Source: BOG-994 sp049514215
Lineage (GTDB): Bacteria > Pseudomonadota > Gammaproteobacteria > Burkholderiales > Burkholderiaceae_D
Reading direction: 5' to 3'
Length of the DNA stretch: 64,000 nucleotides
Assembly: GCA_049514215.1 (NCBI GenBank)
Contig: JBEKVI010000012.1
Coordinates: 1 to 64,000, forward strand
The translations under genes were made by a program, and so were the position numbers. The notes beneath the pieces are model-generated. The model made no database searches, was not told where the DNA came from, and worked only from the letters and a program-made list of their open reading frames with translations. Shown here in pieces: positions 8,722 to 17,445 of this stretch (position 1 is its first letter; each line of letters begins with the position of its first letter).

Positions 8722-9201
8722 CTAGAAAGGAATATCGTCGTCCATGTCCTCGAAACTTCCCGATTTCTTGGTCGCTGCCGGACGTTTGGTTGCAGGCTTT
8801 GATTCCCCCTCGGCGCCGCGGGTCGCATAGCTCGGGGGGCCGCCATCGTCAGAGCTCGATGCGCCCTGACGCCCTCCGAGCATTTGCATGGTGTCGGCGA
8901 TGACCTCGGTGGTATAGCGATCCTGCCCATCCTTGTCCTGCCACTTGCGCGTACGCAATTTGCCCTCAACATAGACCTGTGAGCCCTTCTTGAGGTATTC
9001 CCCCGCGATTTCGGCAAGCCGCCGGTAGAACGTCACGCGATGCCACTCCGTGGCTTCCTTCTTCTCGCCACTGGTCTTGTCCGTCCAGGAATCGCTGGTT
9101 GCAATGGTGATGTTGGTGACGGCCTCACCGTTCGGCATGTACCGGGTCTCGGGATCGCGCCCAAGATTGCCCACCAGAATCACCTTGTTCACTGACGCCA
9201 T
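8722..9201 (-). CDS. ssb: Single-stranded DNA-binding protein
   Basis: A 159-residue SSB that binds single-stranded DNA as a tetramer and recruits replication and repair partners. The OB fold covers residues 1-110 and starts MASVNKVILVGNLGRDPE. A Gly/Ser/Asp-rich linker follows, and the protein ends in the acidic tip MDDDIPF that binds partner proteins. The ATG at 9201 is preceded by GGAG on the minus strand. The gene is divergent from uvrA, the usual arrangement in proteobacteria. A minus-strand run of eight T residues (8541-8548) lies about 175 bp downstream, inside the neighbouring coding region, and its role as a terminator is doubtful. Confidence 0.96.
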   Translation of the reverse strand: MASVNKVILVGNLGRDPETRYMPNGEAVTNITIATSDSWTDKTSGEKKEATEWHRVTFYRRLAEIAGEYLKKGSQVYVEGKLRTRKWQDKDGQDRYTTEVIADTMQMLGGRQGASSSDDGGPPSYATRGAEGESKPATKRPAATKKSGSFEDMDDDIPF

Positions 9202-9482
9202 GCATATTCTCCAGAGGCGGCCCGGAACCGAACCGCGTTTTGCGAGGCGGTCACGCTGTCTGAGTGCCTGGCTCTTGGCCGAGCCGACGCCCCAAAGGGC
9301 CTGACCGAATTGCGTTATATTAGCAGGTTGCCTCCTCCTGCCCGACCGTTGCGCGCGGCATCTTGCGCAGTTTTCGACTCCATCGTTTGCGATGCGAGCC
9401 CGACGACGCTGTGCTCCGGTTTGGGCTCCCTTGCGGCCTTGTGCCGCAGTGCCAAGTAGCGAAAGAACAGCCAAAGCCATCG
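9202..9482. promoter_or_regulatory. ssb-uvrA divergent promoter region
   Basis: A 281-bp gap between two divergent repair genes. A single AT-rich patch (TTATATTAG, 9315-9323) within GC-rich DNA could supply a -10 for either strand. No CTGT-N8-ACAG LexA box could be found by eye, although uvrA and ssb are SOS genes in enterobacteria. Confidence 0.3.
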
Positions 9483-12317
9483 ATGGACGAAATTCGCATC
9501 CGGGGAGCCCGGACCCACAATCTGAAGAACATCAATCTCGATCTCCCGCGCGAAAAGCTGATCGTCATCACGGGCCTGTCGGGCTCGGGTAAGTCTTCTC
9601 TGGCCTTCGATACGCTCTACGCCGAGGGACAACGCCGCTACGTGGAATCGCTTTCGGCGTATGCACGCCAGTTTCTCCAGCTCATGGAAAAACCCGATGT
9701 CGATCTCATCGAGGGGCTCTCGCCTGCGATCTCGATCGAACAGAAGGCCACGTCGCACAACCCGCGCTCGACCGTGGGCACCGTCACGGAGATCCACGAT
9801 TACCTGCGGCTCCTCTACGCGCGAGTGGGCACTCCCTATTGTCCAGACCACCAGCTGCCGCTGGAGGCCCAAAGCGTCTCCCAGATGGTCGATGCCGCGC
9901 TGGCCTTGCCGGCGGAAACCAAGATGATGGTGTTAGCGCCCGTCGTGCGCGAGCGCAAGGGCGAGCACGTGGATCTTTTTCAGGCCATGCAGGCACAAGG
10001 ATTCGTCCGCTTTCGCGTCGACGGCAAGATCGTCGAGTCCGAAGCGCTGCCCAAACTGAAGAAGACCGAGAAGCACAATATCGATGTCGTCGTCGATCGC
10101 GTGCGCATTAACCCGGATCTCAAACAGCGCCTCGCCGAGTCCTTCGAGACGGCTCTGCGCCACGCAGACGGGCGCGCAATCGCACTCGAGATGGATACCG
10201 GAATCGAGCACGTCTACTCGAGCAAGTTCGCCTGCCCCGTTTGCAGCTACAGCCTCCAGGAACTCGAGCCGCGGCTATTCTCGTTTAACAACCCGATGGG
10301 GGCTTGCCCCACCTGTGACGGCCTGGGCTCCATCCAGTTTTTCGATCCCAAGCGGGTCGTCGCCTTTCCCAACCTGAGCTTGGCCTCGGGCGCCATCAAG
10401 GGCTGGGATCGGCGCAACCAGTTCTATTTCCAGATGCTGCAAAGCCTGGCCGCCCACTACAAGTTCGACATCGAAAAGCCGTTCGAGAAGCTCTCGGCTT
10501 CCGTAATCGAGATGATCCTGTATGGCTCGGGCAAGGAATCCATTCCCTTTAGCTATATCAATGAGCGCGGACGCACGGTCATTCGGGAGCACGCGTTTGA
10601 AGGCGTGATCCCCAATCTGGAGCGGCGCTACCGCGAGACCGACTCGGTGACGGTTCGCGAGGAGCTGGCGAAGTACCTCAACCACAAGGTGTGCCCGGAA
10701 TGCGAGGGCACGCGCCTTCGGATCGAGGCACGCAACGTGCGCGTGGGCCCGCGTGGTGCCGATCTGCCGATCTTTACCGTAAGCGCCAAGCCGCTGCGCG
10801 AGACCCTTGCATGGTTCGAGCACCTCTCTTTGACCGGAGCCAAACGCGAAATTGCCGAGCGCATCATTCGCGAAATCGTGTCGCGCCTGAAGTTCTTGAA
10901 CAATGTCGGCCTGGACTACCTGTCCTTGGAGCGCAGCGCCGATACCCTTTCGGGAGGCGAGTCGCAGCGCATTCGCCTCGCGTCCCAGATCGGCTCCGGA
11001 TTGACCGGGGTCATGTATGTACTGGACGAGCCCTCGATCGGATTGCATCAGCGCGACAACGATCGCCTCATTGCGACGCTAAAGCACCTGCGCGATCTCG
11101 GCAATTCCGTTCTCGTGGTCGAACACGATGAGGACATGATCCGCGCAGCCGATCATGTCGTTGACATGGGGCTTGGGGCGGGCGTCCACGGCGGGGCAGT
11201 CATCTCGCAAGGTACGCCACAGACGATCGAAGACACGCCAGGCTCCTTGACGGGAAAGTACCTTGCCGACGTGTTACGCATCGAGATCCCCGACAAGCGT
11301 GTTGCCCCACGCAAAAAGCAGGAGCTCGTCATCGAAGGTGCGCGCGGCAATAACCTCAAGGGCGTACGGCTTGAGCTCCCGGTCGGTCTGCTGGTGTGCG
11401 TCACCGGGGTTTCAGGCTCGGGCAAGTCCACGCTCGTCAACGACACGCTCTATCACGCCGTGGCGCGTCATCTCTATGGATCCTCGGCCGAACCCGCGCC
11501 TTTTGATTCGATCACGGGCCTTGAGCATTTCGACAAAGTCATCAACGTCGACCAAAGCCCCATCGGCCGCACACCGCGTTCCAATCCGGCGACCTATACG
11601 GGTCTTTTCACGCCGATTCGGGAGCTTTTTGCCGGGGTGCCGGCGGCCAAGGAGAGGGGCTACGAAGCGGGCCGGTTTTCGTTCAACGTCAAAGGCGGAC
11701 GGTGCGAGGCCTGCCAGGGCGACGGCGTGCTCAAGGTCGAGATGCATTTTCTGCCGGACGTCTACGTCCCTTGCGATGTCTGTCATGGCAAGCGCTACAA
11801 CCGCGAGACGCTCGAAGTCCAGTACAAAGGCAAGAACATCACCGAAGTGCTGGAGATGACAGTCGAGGATGCCCATGCCTTTTTCAAGGCCGTGCCGGCG
11901 GTGGCACGAAAGCTCCACACGCTTTTGGACGTGGGGCTGGGCTACATTCGTTTGGGACAATCGGCGACGACGCTCTCCGGTGGCGAAGCCCAGCGCGTCA
12001 AGCTTTCACTGGAGCTGTCCAAGCGCGATACCGGTCGAACCCTCTACATCCTCGATGAGCCCACCACGGGCCTGCATTTTCACGACATCTCTTTGCTCTT
12101 GAAGGTGATCCACGCGCTGCGCGATCATGGCAACACGGTCGTCATCATCGAACACAATTTGGACGTGATCAAAACCGCGGACTGGATCATCGACCTAGGA
12201 CCCGAGGGAGGCGATGGGGGTGGGCAGATCCTCGCCGAAGGCACGCCCGAACAGGTGTCGAAGAACCCGGCGAGTTTTACCGGCCGCTATCTTGCACCGC
12301 TTTTGAAGAAGAAGTGA
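9483..12317 (+). CDS. uvrA: Excinuclease ABC subunit A
   Basis: A 944-residue UvrA, the damage-sensing ATPase of nucleotide excision repair; it loads UvrB at lesions. Both ABC modules are complete. Walker A motifs are at residues 31-39 (GLSGSGKSS) and 642-650 (GVSGSGKST). ABC signatures are LSGGESQRI and LSGGEAQRV, and Walker B sequences are YVLDEPSIGLH and YILDEPTTGLH. Two zinc modules are seen, CPVC...CPTC and CEAC...CDVC. The ATG at 9483 gives the standard N-terminus MDEIRIRGARTHNLKN; the frame is open further upstream, but that part is not conserved-looking. The gene ends 7 bp from a convergent hydrolase gene. Confidence 0.97.
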   Translation: MDEIRIRGARTHNLKNINLDLPREKLIVITGLSGSGKSSLAFDTLYAEGQRRYVESLSAYARQFLQLMEKPDVDLIEGLSPAISIEQKATSHNPRSTVGTVTEIHDYLRLLYARVGTPYCPDHQLPLEAQSVSQMVDAALALPAETKMMVLAPVVRERKGEHVDLFQAMQAQGFVRFRVDGKIVESEALPKLKKTEKHNIDVVVDRVRINPDLKQRLAESFETALRHADGRAIALEMDTGIEHVYSSKFACPVCSYSLQELEPRLFSFNNPMGACPTCDGLGSIQFFDPKRVVAFPNLSLASGAIKGWDRRNQFYFQMLQSLAAHYKFDIEKPFEKLSASVIEMILYGSGKESIPFSYINERGRTVIREHAFEGVIPNLERRYRETDSVTVREELAKYLNHKVCPECEGTRLRIEARNVRVGPRGADLPIFTVSAKPLRETLAWFEHLSLTGAKREIAERIIREIVSRLKFLNNVGLDYLSLERSADTLSGGESQRIRLASQIGSGLTGVMYVLDEPSIGLHQRDNDRLIATLKHLRDLGNSVLVVEHDEDMIRAADHVVDMGLGAGVHGGAVISQGTPQTIEDTPGSLTGKYLADVLRIEIPDKRVAPRKKQELVIEGARGNNLKGVRLELPVGLLVCVTGVSGSGKSTLVNDTLYHAVARHLYGSSAEPAPFDSITGLEHFDKVINVDQSPIGRTPRSNPATYTGLFTPIRELFAGVPAAKERGYEAGRFSFNVKGGRCEACQGDGVLKVEMHFLPDVYVPCDVCHGKRYNRETLEVQYKGKNITEVLEMTVEDAHAFFKAVPAVARKLHTLLDVGLGYIRLGQSATTLSGGEAQRVKLSLELSKRDTGRTLYILDEPTTGLHFHDISLLLKVIHALRDHGNTVVIIEHNLDVIKTADWIIDLGPEGGDGGGQILAEGTPEQVSKNPASFTGRYLAPLLKKK

Positions 12318-12324
12318 GCGAGGC

Positions 12325-13197
12325 CTAGGCGCTTTCGGCAGGACGCACGAAAGCGCATAGGTCATCGAGTACGGGAGCCAGGCCGCGCAGCGGCTTGGCC
12401 AGGGCCCCGATCAAGGTGGTGTGGGAGACCAGGGGGTACGAGAGCACGACCACGGAATTGCCCTTTTCGCGCAAGAGCCCCGCAAGGACCTCGGTATTGC
12501 GTTCGGGATAGACCTTGCGATCCTGACGCGCCACCATGAGCAGGGCGGCCGGCGCGTGCGCATTCACATGGGAAATCGGCTGGGAATCGACGGGCGTATC
12601 GGGCGCAAAGAAAATCGGCTTGATGGCCTCGTCTTTGATGGGAAGGAAATTGTAAGGTCCGGCCAAGCCGACCCAGCCCTTTAATCGGGACGGCGAGAGT
12701 TCATGAACTCCAAGCCATCGATCGTCGAGCGCCAGCATCGCGGCGTTGTAGGCCCCGGCGCTATGCCCTGCCACAAAGATGCGCTCCGGGTCGCCTCCAT
12801 AGCGCGCCGCCGCGCCAAACGTCCAGGCAAGCGCGCTTGCGCAATCCTTCAGGAATTCAGGATAGCGGACCTCCGGATAGAGTCTGTAGTCGGCAATCAC
12901 AGCCAGGATGCCGCGCGAGGCCAGCGCCTCGCCCACGAACCGATATTCGTCGCGCGATCCGCTCGACCAACTACCCCCATAGAAGAAGACGACCACCGGG
13001 GCATTCTGGCCTTCGCCCATGGGCAGATAGAGATCGAGCCGCATGCGGGGATCATCCCCATAGGGCACATCGCCCACGAGCGTAAAGGTCTGCCCGGCGT
13101 TGCCCACCGCAAGCCGGTTCAAAAGCGAGACGGGCGAGCAACCGTAGAGGACGGCCAAGGCTCCGATTCCGATGAGGGAGGCACGACGATCGATCAC
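12325..13197 (-). CDS. Alpha/beta hydrolase, probable lipoprotein esterase
   Basis: A 290-residue carboxylesterase-type hydrolase. The start is a GTG at 13197. Residues 1-20 form a lipoprotein signal with lipobox LYGC, so the enzyme is probably tethered to a membrane by lipid on Cys20. The oxyanion-hole strand is VVVFFYGGSW, in the place of HGGG in the hormone-sensitive-lipase group. The nucleophile elbow is GHSAG (IFVAGHSAGAYNAAML), with a likely Asp in VARQDRKVYP and a His in PLVSHTTL. The family (BD-FAE-like/esterase-lipase) acts on small esters; the substrate here is unknown. The gene precedes hemB on the same strand with 156 bp between, so co-transcription from hemB is not evident. Confidence 0.78.
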   Translation of the reverse strand: MIDRRASLIGIGALAVLYGCSPVSLLNRLAVGNAGQTFTLVGDVPYGDDPRMRLDLYLPMGEGQNAPVVVFFYGGSWSSGSRDEYRFVGEALASRGILAVIADYRLYPEVRYPEFLKDCASALAWTFGAAARYGGDPERIFVAGHSAGAYNAAMLALDDRWLGVHELSPSRLKGWVGLAGPYNFLPIKDEAIKPIFFAPDTPVDSQPISHVNAHAPAALLMVARQDRKVYPERNTEVLAGLLREKGNSVVVLSYPLVSHTTLIGALAKPLRGLAPVLDDLCAFVRPAESA

Positions 13198-13353
13198 GGC
13201 TTATCCGGTGGGTTCATAAAGGCGATTGAAGGTAGGGCGCCATCGAATACGTAAAGAGGGGCCAAACGGATGCGCCTGGATTCGCGCTTTCAGCGTCCCA
13301 AACGCAGGGACGTCCAACGAGAGCCGCGCCAGAAGGCTTGCGGGATGTCGCCC

Positions 13354-14370
13354 CTAGGCTTTGAGCCAGCGCGCGACCTGCGGTGCAAAATAGGTCAATA
13401 CGCCATCGGCGCCGGCGCGCTTGAACGCCAGCATGGCCTCCAGTACCGACTTCTTCTCGTCGAGCCAGCCGTTTTGGAAAGCGGCCTTGAGCATCGCGTA
13501 TTCGCCGCTGACCTGATAGGCGTAGGTGGGCATGTGAAAGGTGTCCTTCACACGGCGCACGATGTCCAGATAAGGCATCCCGGGCTTGACCATCACCATG
13601 TCGGCCCCTTCGGCGATATCGAGGGCGACCTCGCGTAGCGCCTCGTCGCTGTTGGCCGGATCCATCTGGTAGGTCATCTTGTTGCCCTTGCCCAGGTTCG
13701 AAGCCGAGCCCACGGCGTCTCGAAAGGGACCGTAGAACGCGCTCGCATATTTCGCGGCGTAGGCGAGGATTTTGGTGTGCTGGTAGCCGCCTTGCTCGAG
13801 AGCCGTGCGAATCGCGCCGATCCGTCCGTCCATCATGTCCGAAGGTGCGACGATGTCAACGCCCGCCGCCGCTTGGGTTAAAGCCTGGCGCACGAGGATA
13901 GGCAGCGTCACATCGTTGATGACGTAGCCGGACTCGTCGATGACGCCGTCTTGTCCGTGACTCGTATAAGGATCCAGGGCGACATCGGTCATGATGCCGA
14001 GCTCCGGAAAGCGTTCTTTGAGCGCGGCCACGACCCTGGGGATCAAGCCTTCGGGATTGGCGGCCTCGCTTCCATCGGAGGTCTTTAGAGCGGGTTCAAT
14101 GACGGGAAATAAGGCCAAGGCGGGAATCCCCAGGCGCAGGGTTTCTTCGGCAATTGGGAACAAGCAGTCAAGTGAAAGACGTTCGACGCCGGGCATCGAA
14201 GGCACGCTTTGTCGGATATTGGCGCCATCGACGACGAAGACCGGGTAGATGAGATCGTCCGCAGTGAGCACATGCTCGCGCATTAAGCGGCGCGAAAAGT
14301 CGTCCCGGCGCATGCGGCGCGGGCGTACGGCGGGGAACGCTGCCCCCAGGTTTGCTGAATTCTTGTGCAT
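13354..14370 (-). CDS. hemB: Delta-aminolevulinic acid dehydratase (porphobilinogen synthase)
   Basis: A 338-residue enzyme that condenses two 5-aminolevulinate molecules into porphobilinogen in haem synthesis. Schiff-base lysines are visible in LAYAAKYASAFYGPFR and DMVMVKPGMPYLD. The metal site reads DVALDPYTSHGQDG, with Asp and no cysteines, which marks the Mg-dependent type known from Pseudomonas and not the zinc-cysteine type of yeast and mammals. The ATG at 14370 begins MHKNSANLGAAFPAVRPRRMRRDDFSR; the longer open frame upstream would run into the small-RNA region. In related genomes hemB sits beside dsbD and rplQ; here it is apart from them. Confidence 0.96.
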   Translation of the reverse strand: MHKNSANLGAAFPAVRPRRMRRDDFSRRLMREHVLTADDLIYPVFVVDGANIRQSVPSMPGVERLSLDCLFPIAEETLRLGIPALALFPVIEPALKTSDGSEAANPEGLIPRVVAALKERFPELGIMTDVALDPYTSHGQDGVIDESGYVINDVTLPILVRQALTQAAAGVDIVAPSDMMDGRIGAIRTALEQGGYQHTKILAYAAKYASAFYGPFRDAVGSASNLGKGNKMTYQMDPANSDEALREVALDIAEGADMVMVKPGMPYLDIVRRVKDTFHMPTYAYQVSGEYAMLKAAFQNGWLDEKKSVLEAMLAFKRAGADGVLTYFAPQVARWLKA

Positions 14371-14445
14371 TCTTGAACTCTTTAGAATTTGTGACAGATG
14401 CCCGCGAACGATCCGAACTTTTGCTTTAGGGACCAATCATAGATT

Positions 14446-14550
14446 ACAGATGGCTTCGGCTGTCTCCCGCTTCTCCTCCCTGAGCGGGTGCCTTTAACGA
14501 AAAGGCGTTATCGCCCCGACGTCATTCCCCTTGCGTCGGGGCTTTTTTTT
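14446..14550 (+). ncRNA. Candidate small regulatory RNA between hemB and engB
   Basis: The plus strand here can fold into four consecutive hairpins and carries no reading frame. Hairpin 1 (14448-14465) is a 7-bp stem with a stable C(UUCG)G tetraloop. Hairpin 2 (14466-14488) is CCCGCT/AGCGGG with an 11-nt loop, TCTCCTCCCTG, complementary to a Shine-Dalgarno sequence. Hairpin 3 (14490-14506) is GCCTTT/AAAGGC with an AACGA loop. Hairpin 4 is a 9-bp GC-rich terminator with eight T residues. The UUCG loop and the T-run both fix the orientation as plus. Both flanking genes are on the minus strand, so the structure is not their leader or terminator. The 5' end is approximate; only weak -10-like hexamers (AATCAT, TAGATT near 14435-14445) were seen. 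By position it recalls Spot 42 and ErsA, which also lie beside engB in gammaproteobacteria. Confidence 0.7.
14513..14550 (+). terminator. Intrinsic terminator of the candidate small RNA
   Basis: GCCCCGACG (14513-14521) pairs perfectly with CGTCGGGGC (14534-14542), with one further U-G pair inside, and is followed at once by TTTTTTTT (14543-14550). The loop is pyrimidine-rich (CATTCCCCTT). The right arm overlaps the last codons of engB on the other strand. The minus strand has no T-run after the stem, so it works in the plus direction only. Confidence 0.85.
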
Positions 14551-15196
14551 GCGCCTCTCCACCCGAGGCCTCATTGTCGGTCAATCCGAGCAGTTCGAGA
14601 ACCCGAACGCGCGCCTCTTCCACCCCCGTTTGCTTCAAATTGGAAAAGAGCTGAGCGGTGTGGCGTTCTCCCAACTTCTTGAGCCGAGCACGGGTGGCGC
14701 GCAGCGCCCCTACGCTTTCGCTGCGATTGAGTTTGTCCGACTTCGTCAATAAGGCATGGATGGGCTTGCCCGTGGGCGCAAACCAGGCGATGAGTCCCTC
14801 GTCTAGTTCAGTCAGGGGACGGCGCGCGTCCATGACCAAGACCAGACCCGCCAGCTCGCCCCGCAGATGAAGGTAGTCACCCAGCAAGGCACGCCAATGT
14901 TCCTGAGCTGTACGGCTGACCTGGGCATAACCATAGCCGGGCAGATCCACCAAAAAACCCCCGGGTACGGTTTCATCGTCGGCGTGGCGACCGACGGCAA
15001 AATAGTTGATGTGCTGGGTGCGACCCGGGGTCTTGCTGGAGAAGGCTAGGCGGCGTTGTGAACAGATGGAATTGATCGCGCTGGATTTACCCGAGTTGGA
15101 TCGTCCGGCGAAGGCGAGTTCGGGCAGACCCAGTCGGGGCAGCTGGTTCATGGCGTCGGCCGTGGTGAAAAAGCGCGCCTGCTGAAGTAGGGACAT
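14522..15196 (-). CDS. engB: Ribosome biogenesis GTP-binding protein EngB (YihA/YsxC)
   Basis: A 224-residue small GTPase needed for assembly of the large ribosomal subunit. G1 is GRSNSGKSS at residues 31-39, G3 is DLPGYGYA, G4 is TKSDKL. A C-terminal tail rich in Gly, Gln and Lys extends beyond the GTPase fold. The ATG at 15196 gives MSLLQQARFF, a usual start for the family. The 3' end overlaps the terminator of the small RNA on the opposite strand. Cytochrome c4 is divergent upstream, as in other Burkholderiales. Confidence 0.95.
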   Translation of the reverse strand: MSLLQQARFFTTADAMNQLPRLGLPELAFAGRSNSGKSSAINSICSQRRLAFSSKTPGRTQHINYFAVGRHADDETVPGGFLVDLPGYGYAQVSRTAQEHWRALLGDYLHLRGELAGLVLVMDARRPLTELDEGLIAWFAPTGKPIHALLTKSDKLNRSESVGALRATRARLKKLGERHTAQLFSNLKQTGVEEARVRVLELLGLTDNEASGGEAQKKAPTQGE

Positions 15197-15288
15197 GAAA
15201 TAGGGCCTTGCACTGGGACTCGGCTTTGCGGCCCGCGAGCCGATGCGGTGGGACTGCCGGTCGGTGCCGGAGCAATCGGGAACTTCTG

Positions 15289-15294
15289 TATAAT
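15289..15294 (+). promoter_or_regulatory. Probable -10 box for the cytochrome c4 gene
   Basis: A perfect TATAAT hexamer at 15289-15294 lies 158 bp before the cytochrome c4 start, in otherwise GC-rich DNA. No good -35 is seen at 16-18 bp, so an activator may be required. The implied transcript has a leader of about 150 nt. Confidence 0.4.
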
Positions 15295-15452
15295 AAGTCG
15301 TTTGTCACGAGCCCAAGGCTCGCGGTCATGGGATCGACTGCGTGTGAGGTTCCTTCGGGCTCTTTAGGGCAGATGTAGACTCGAACCGCGGGCCTGGACC
15401 GCGGCAGCACTCCTGATTTCAATTCAATCGAACCAATCTGTCAGGTATCTCG

Positions 15453-16091
15453 ATGACCCGCGCCATCGCCTCGCTTGCCCTGATCGCTGCCTTTGCCCTG
15501 AACCTTGCCGCGTACGCCGAAGACGCGCCGGCGCCGGCATCGCAGCCCAAAAAACCGGACGTGGCCAAAGGCCAGGCCATCGCAGGCCAGGTCTGCTCTG
15601 CCTGCCACGCCGCAGACGGTAATGCGATCGGTAATGCCTATCCCAAGCTCGCAGGCCAGCACGCCGAATACATCGTCAAGGAACTGACCAACTTTAAGAG
15701 CGGCGAGCGCAATAACGCCATCATGGGGCCGTACGCCGCAGCGCTTTCCGATGAGGACATGCGTAACGTGGCGGCCTATTTCGAAAGCCAGGTCGAAAAG
15801 CCTTCGGCAGCGCATGAAAAAAGCTCCGCCGAGATCGGACGCAAGATCTATCGGGCCGGCATCGCGGAAAAAGGCGTCCCCGCCTGCGCCGGTTGCCACA
15901 GCCCCAATGGGGCGGGCATTCCTTCCCAGTATCCGCGCCTGGCCGGCCAATGGCAGGAGTACGCCCAGGCCCAGCTCACGGCCTTTCGGGGTGGCGTTCG
16001 GGCCAACAACGCCGACATGACGACGATCGCTCAACGTCTGTCTGACGATGAGATCAAGGCGGTCTCGGACTACGTGGCCGGATTGCGCTAG
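15453..16091 (+). CDS. Dihaem cytochrome c4
   Basis: A 212-residue exported dihaem cytochrome. The signal peptide is MTRAIASLALIAAFALNLAAYA. Haem motifs CSACH (residues 48-52) and CAGCH (145-149) lie in two similar domains, each with the YPKLAGQ/YPRLAGQ signature and a Met ligand region (NAIMGPYA; NADMTTIA). Cytochrome c4 shuttles electrons in the periplasm between the bc1 complex and terminal oxidases. In many relatives it is followed by resB/ccsA cytochrome maturation genes; here lysA follows convergently after 58 bp. Confidence 0.93.
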   Translation: MTRAIASLALIAAFALNLAAYAEDAPAPASQPKKPDVAKGQAIAGQVCSACHAADGNAIGNAYPKLAGQHAEYIVKELTNFKSGERNNAIMGPYAAALSDEDMRNVAAYFESQVEKPSAAHEKSSAEIGRKIYRAGIAEKGVPACAGCHSPNGAGIPSQYPRLAGQWQEYAQAQLTAFRGGVRANNADMTTIAQRLSDDEIKAVSDYVAGLR

Positions 16092-16149
16092 CGGCGCATT
16101 GCCGTTCACAGAAGGCTCGCCGCCCTCGCGGCTGACACTCCACTTGAAT

Positions 16150-17445
16150 TCAGGAACGTGGCAGGGGCTGCGGCAGAAGGCGTTCCAGAGCGAACAGCGA
16201 AGCGATCGATTCACGCTCCCGAATAAGGTGGACCCTGCCGCCATCCACCAGGACCTCGGCTGCGCGCGCGCGCGTGTTGTAGTTCGAAGCCATCGTCATT
16301 CCATAGGCTCCGGCCGACAAGAAGGCCACAAGGTCGCCCTCGGAGAGCGCGAGTTCGCGATCGTGCGCAAGCCAATCGCCCGATTCGCAGATGGGCCCCA
16401 CGATATCCCAAAGACGCGCGCCCGATTGCGCTTCCTGGAATGGGACCACCTCGTGCCAGGCATCGTAGAGAGCCGGTCGCAGCAGATCGTTCATGGCCGC
16501 ATCAACGATCGCGTAATTCTTCTCCGCCCCGGGTTTTAAGTACTCCACGCGAGTGAGCAAGACGCCCGCATCGCCCACGATCGAGCGTCCCGGCTCGAAC
16601 AGCACGCGAAGCGGCAAGCCCTGATAGCGCGCGTCGCGCCAGGCGGCGATCCGGTTTAAGACGCGCGTGACAAACTCGGGCACCGAAACCGTCGCTTCGC
16701 CCTGGTAGGCGATGCCAACACCGCCTCCGACATCGAGGTGACGAATGCGGATGCGCTCGCCTTCTAGCTGATCCACGAGCGCCATGAGCCTGTCTAAGGC
16801 CTCGAGCAGGGGCGCCTCGTCGAGCAGCTGCGATCCGATGTGGCAATCGATTCCCACAATCTCGAGATGGGATAGGCGCGCCGCTTCACGATAGGCCTGA
16901 AGCGCACTGGCAAAGGGAATGCCGAACTTGGTCCTCTTTAGGCCGGTCGAGATATAGGGATGGGTCTTCGGATCCACATCGGGATTGATCCTCAGCGAGA
17001 CGCGCGCACGCATGCCGTGGTCGCGCGCCAGCGCGTCCAAGCGCTTGAGCTCCGAGAACGATTCGACGTTAAAGCATGCGATATCGTGCTCCAACGCGTG
17101 CCCGATTTCGGCGGTCGATTTGCCCACCCCCGAGAAGACCACCTTCTTGGGGTCGCCACCGGCCGCCAGGACCCGGTCTAGCTCTCCTCCGGAGACGATG
17201 TCAAAGCCTGCACCCCATTGGCTTAAGAGCTGCAGGAGGGCGAGGTTGGAATTCGCTTTGACCGCATAGCACACCAGGGCGTCTCGGCCGTGGCACGCGC
17301 TCGCGTACGCGGCATAGGCTTGCGCAAGGGCGGCACGCGAGTAGACATAAATGGGGGTGCCGAATTCGCGCGCGATGCGATCCAAGGGCACATCTTCGAT
17401 GTGCAGCTGACCCAGCCGATACGCGATCTCGGTTCGCAGCATCAT
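16150..17445 (-). CDS. lysA: Diaminopimelate decarboxylase
   Basis: A 431-residue PLP enzyme that decarboxylates meso-diaminopimelate to lysine, the last step of lysine synthesis. The PLP lysine is Lys63 in CYAVKANSN. Other family motifs are GFDIVSGGEL, HIGSQL, LDVGGGVGI and EPGRSIVGDAG near the phosphate site, with the C-terminal catalytic Cys in GPICESGDW. The start at 17445 overlaps the lptM stop by ATGA, so the two genes are translationally coupled. An in-frame ATG one codon later is equally possible. Confidence 0.96.
   Translation of the reverse strand: MMLRTEIAYRLGQLHIEDVPLDRIAREFGTPIYVYSRAALAQAYAAYASACHGRDALVCYAVKANSNLALLQLLSQWGAGFDIVSGGELDRVLAAGGDPKKVVFSGVGKSTAEIGHALEHDIACFNVESFSELKRLDALARDHGMRARVSLRINPDVDPKTHPYISTGLKRTKFGIPFASALQAYREAARLSHLEIVGIDCHIGSQLLDEAPLLEALDRLMALVDQLEGERIRIRHLDVGGGVGIAYQGEATVSVPEFVTRVLNRIAAWRDARYQGLPLRVLFEPGRSIVGDAGVLLTRVEYLKPGAEKNYAIVDAAMNDLLRPALYDAWHEVVPFQEAQSGARLWDIVGPICESGDWLAHDRELALSEGDLVAFLSAGAYGMTMASNYNTRARAAEVLVDGGRVHLIRERESIASLFALERLLPQPLPRS

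Noticed and set aside
9202..9482. LexA (SOS) box between ssb and uvrA
   Set aside because: No CTGT-N8-ACAG or close variant could be found by eye on either strand.
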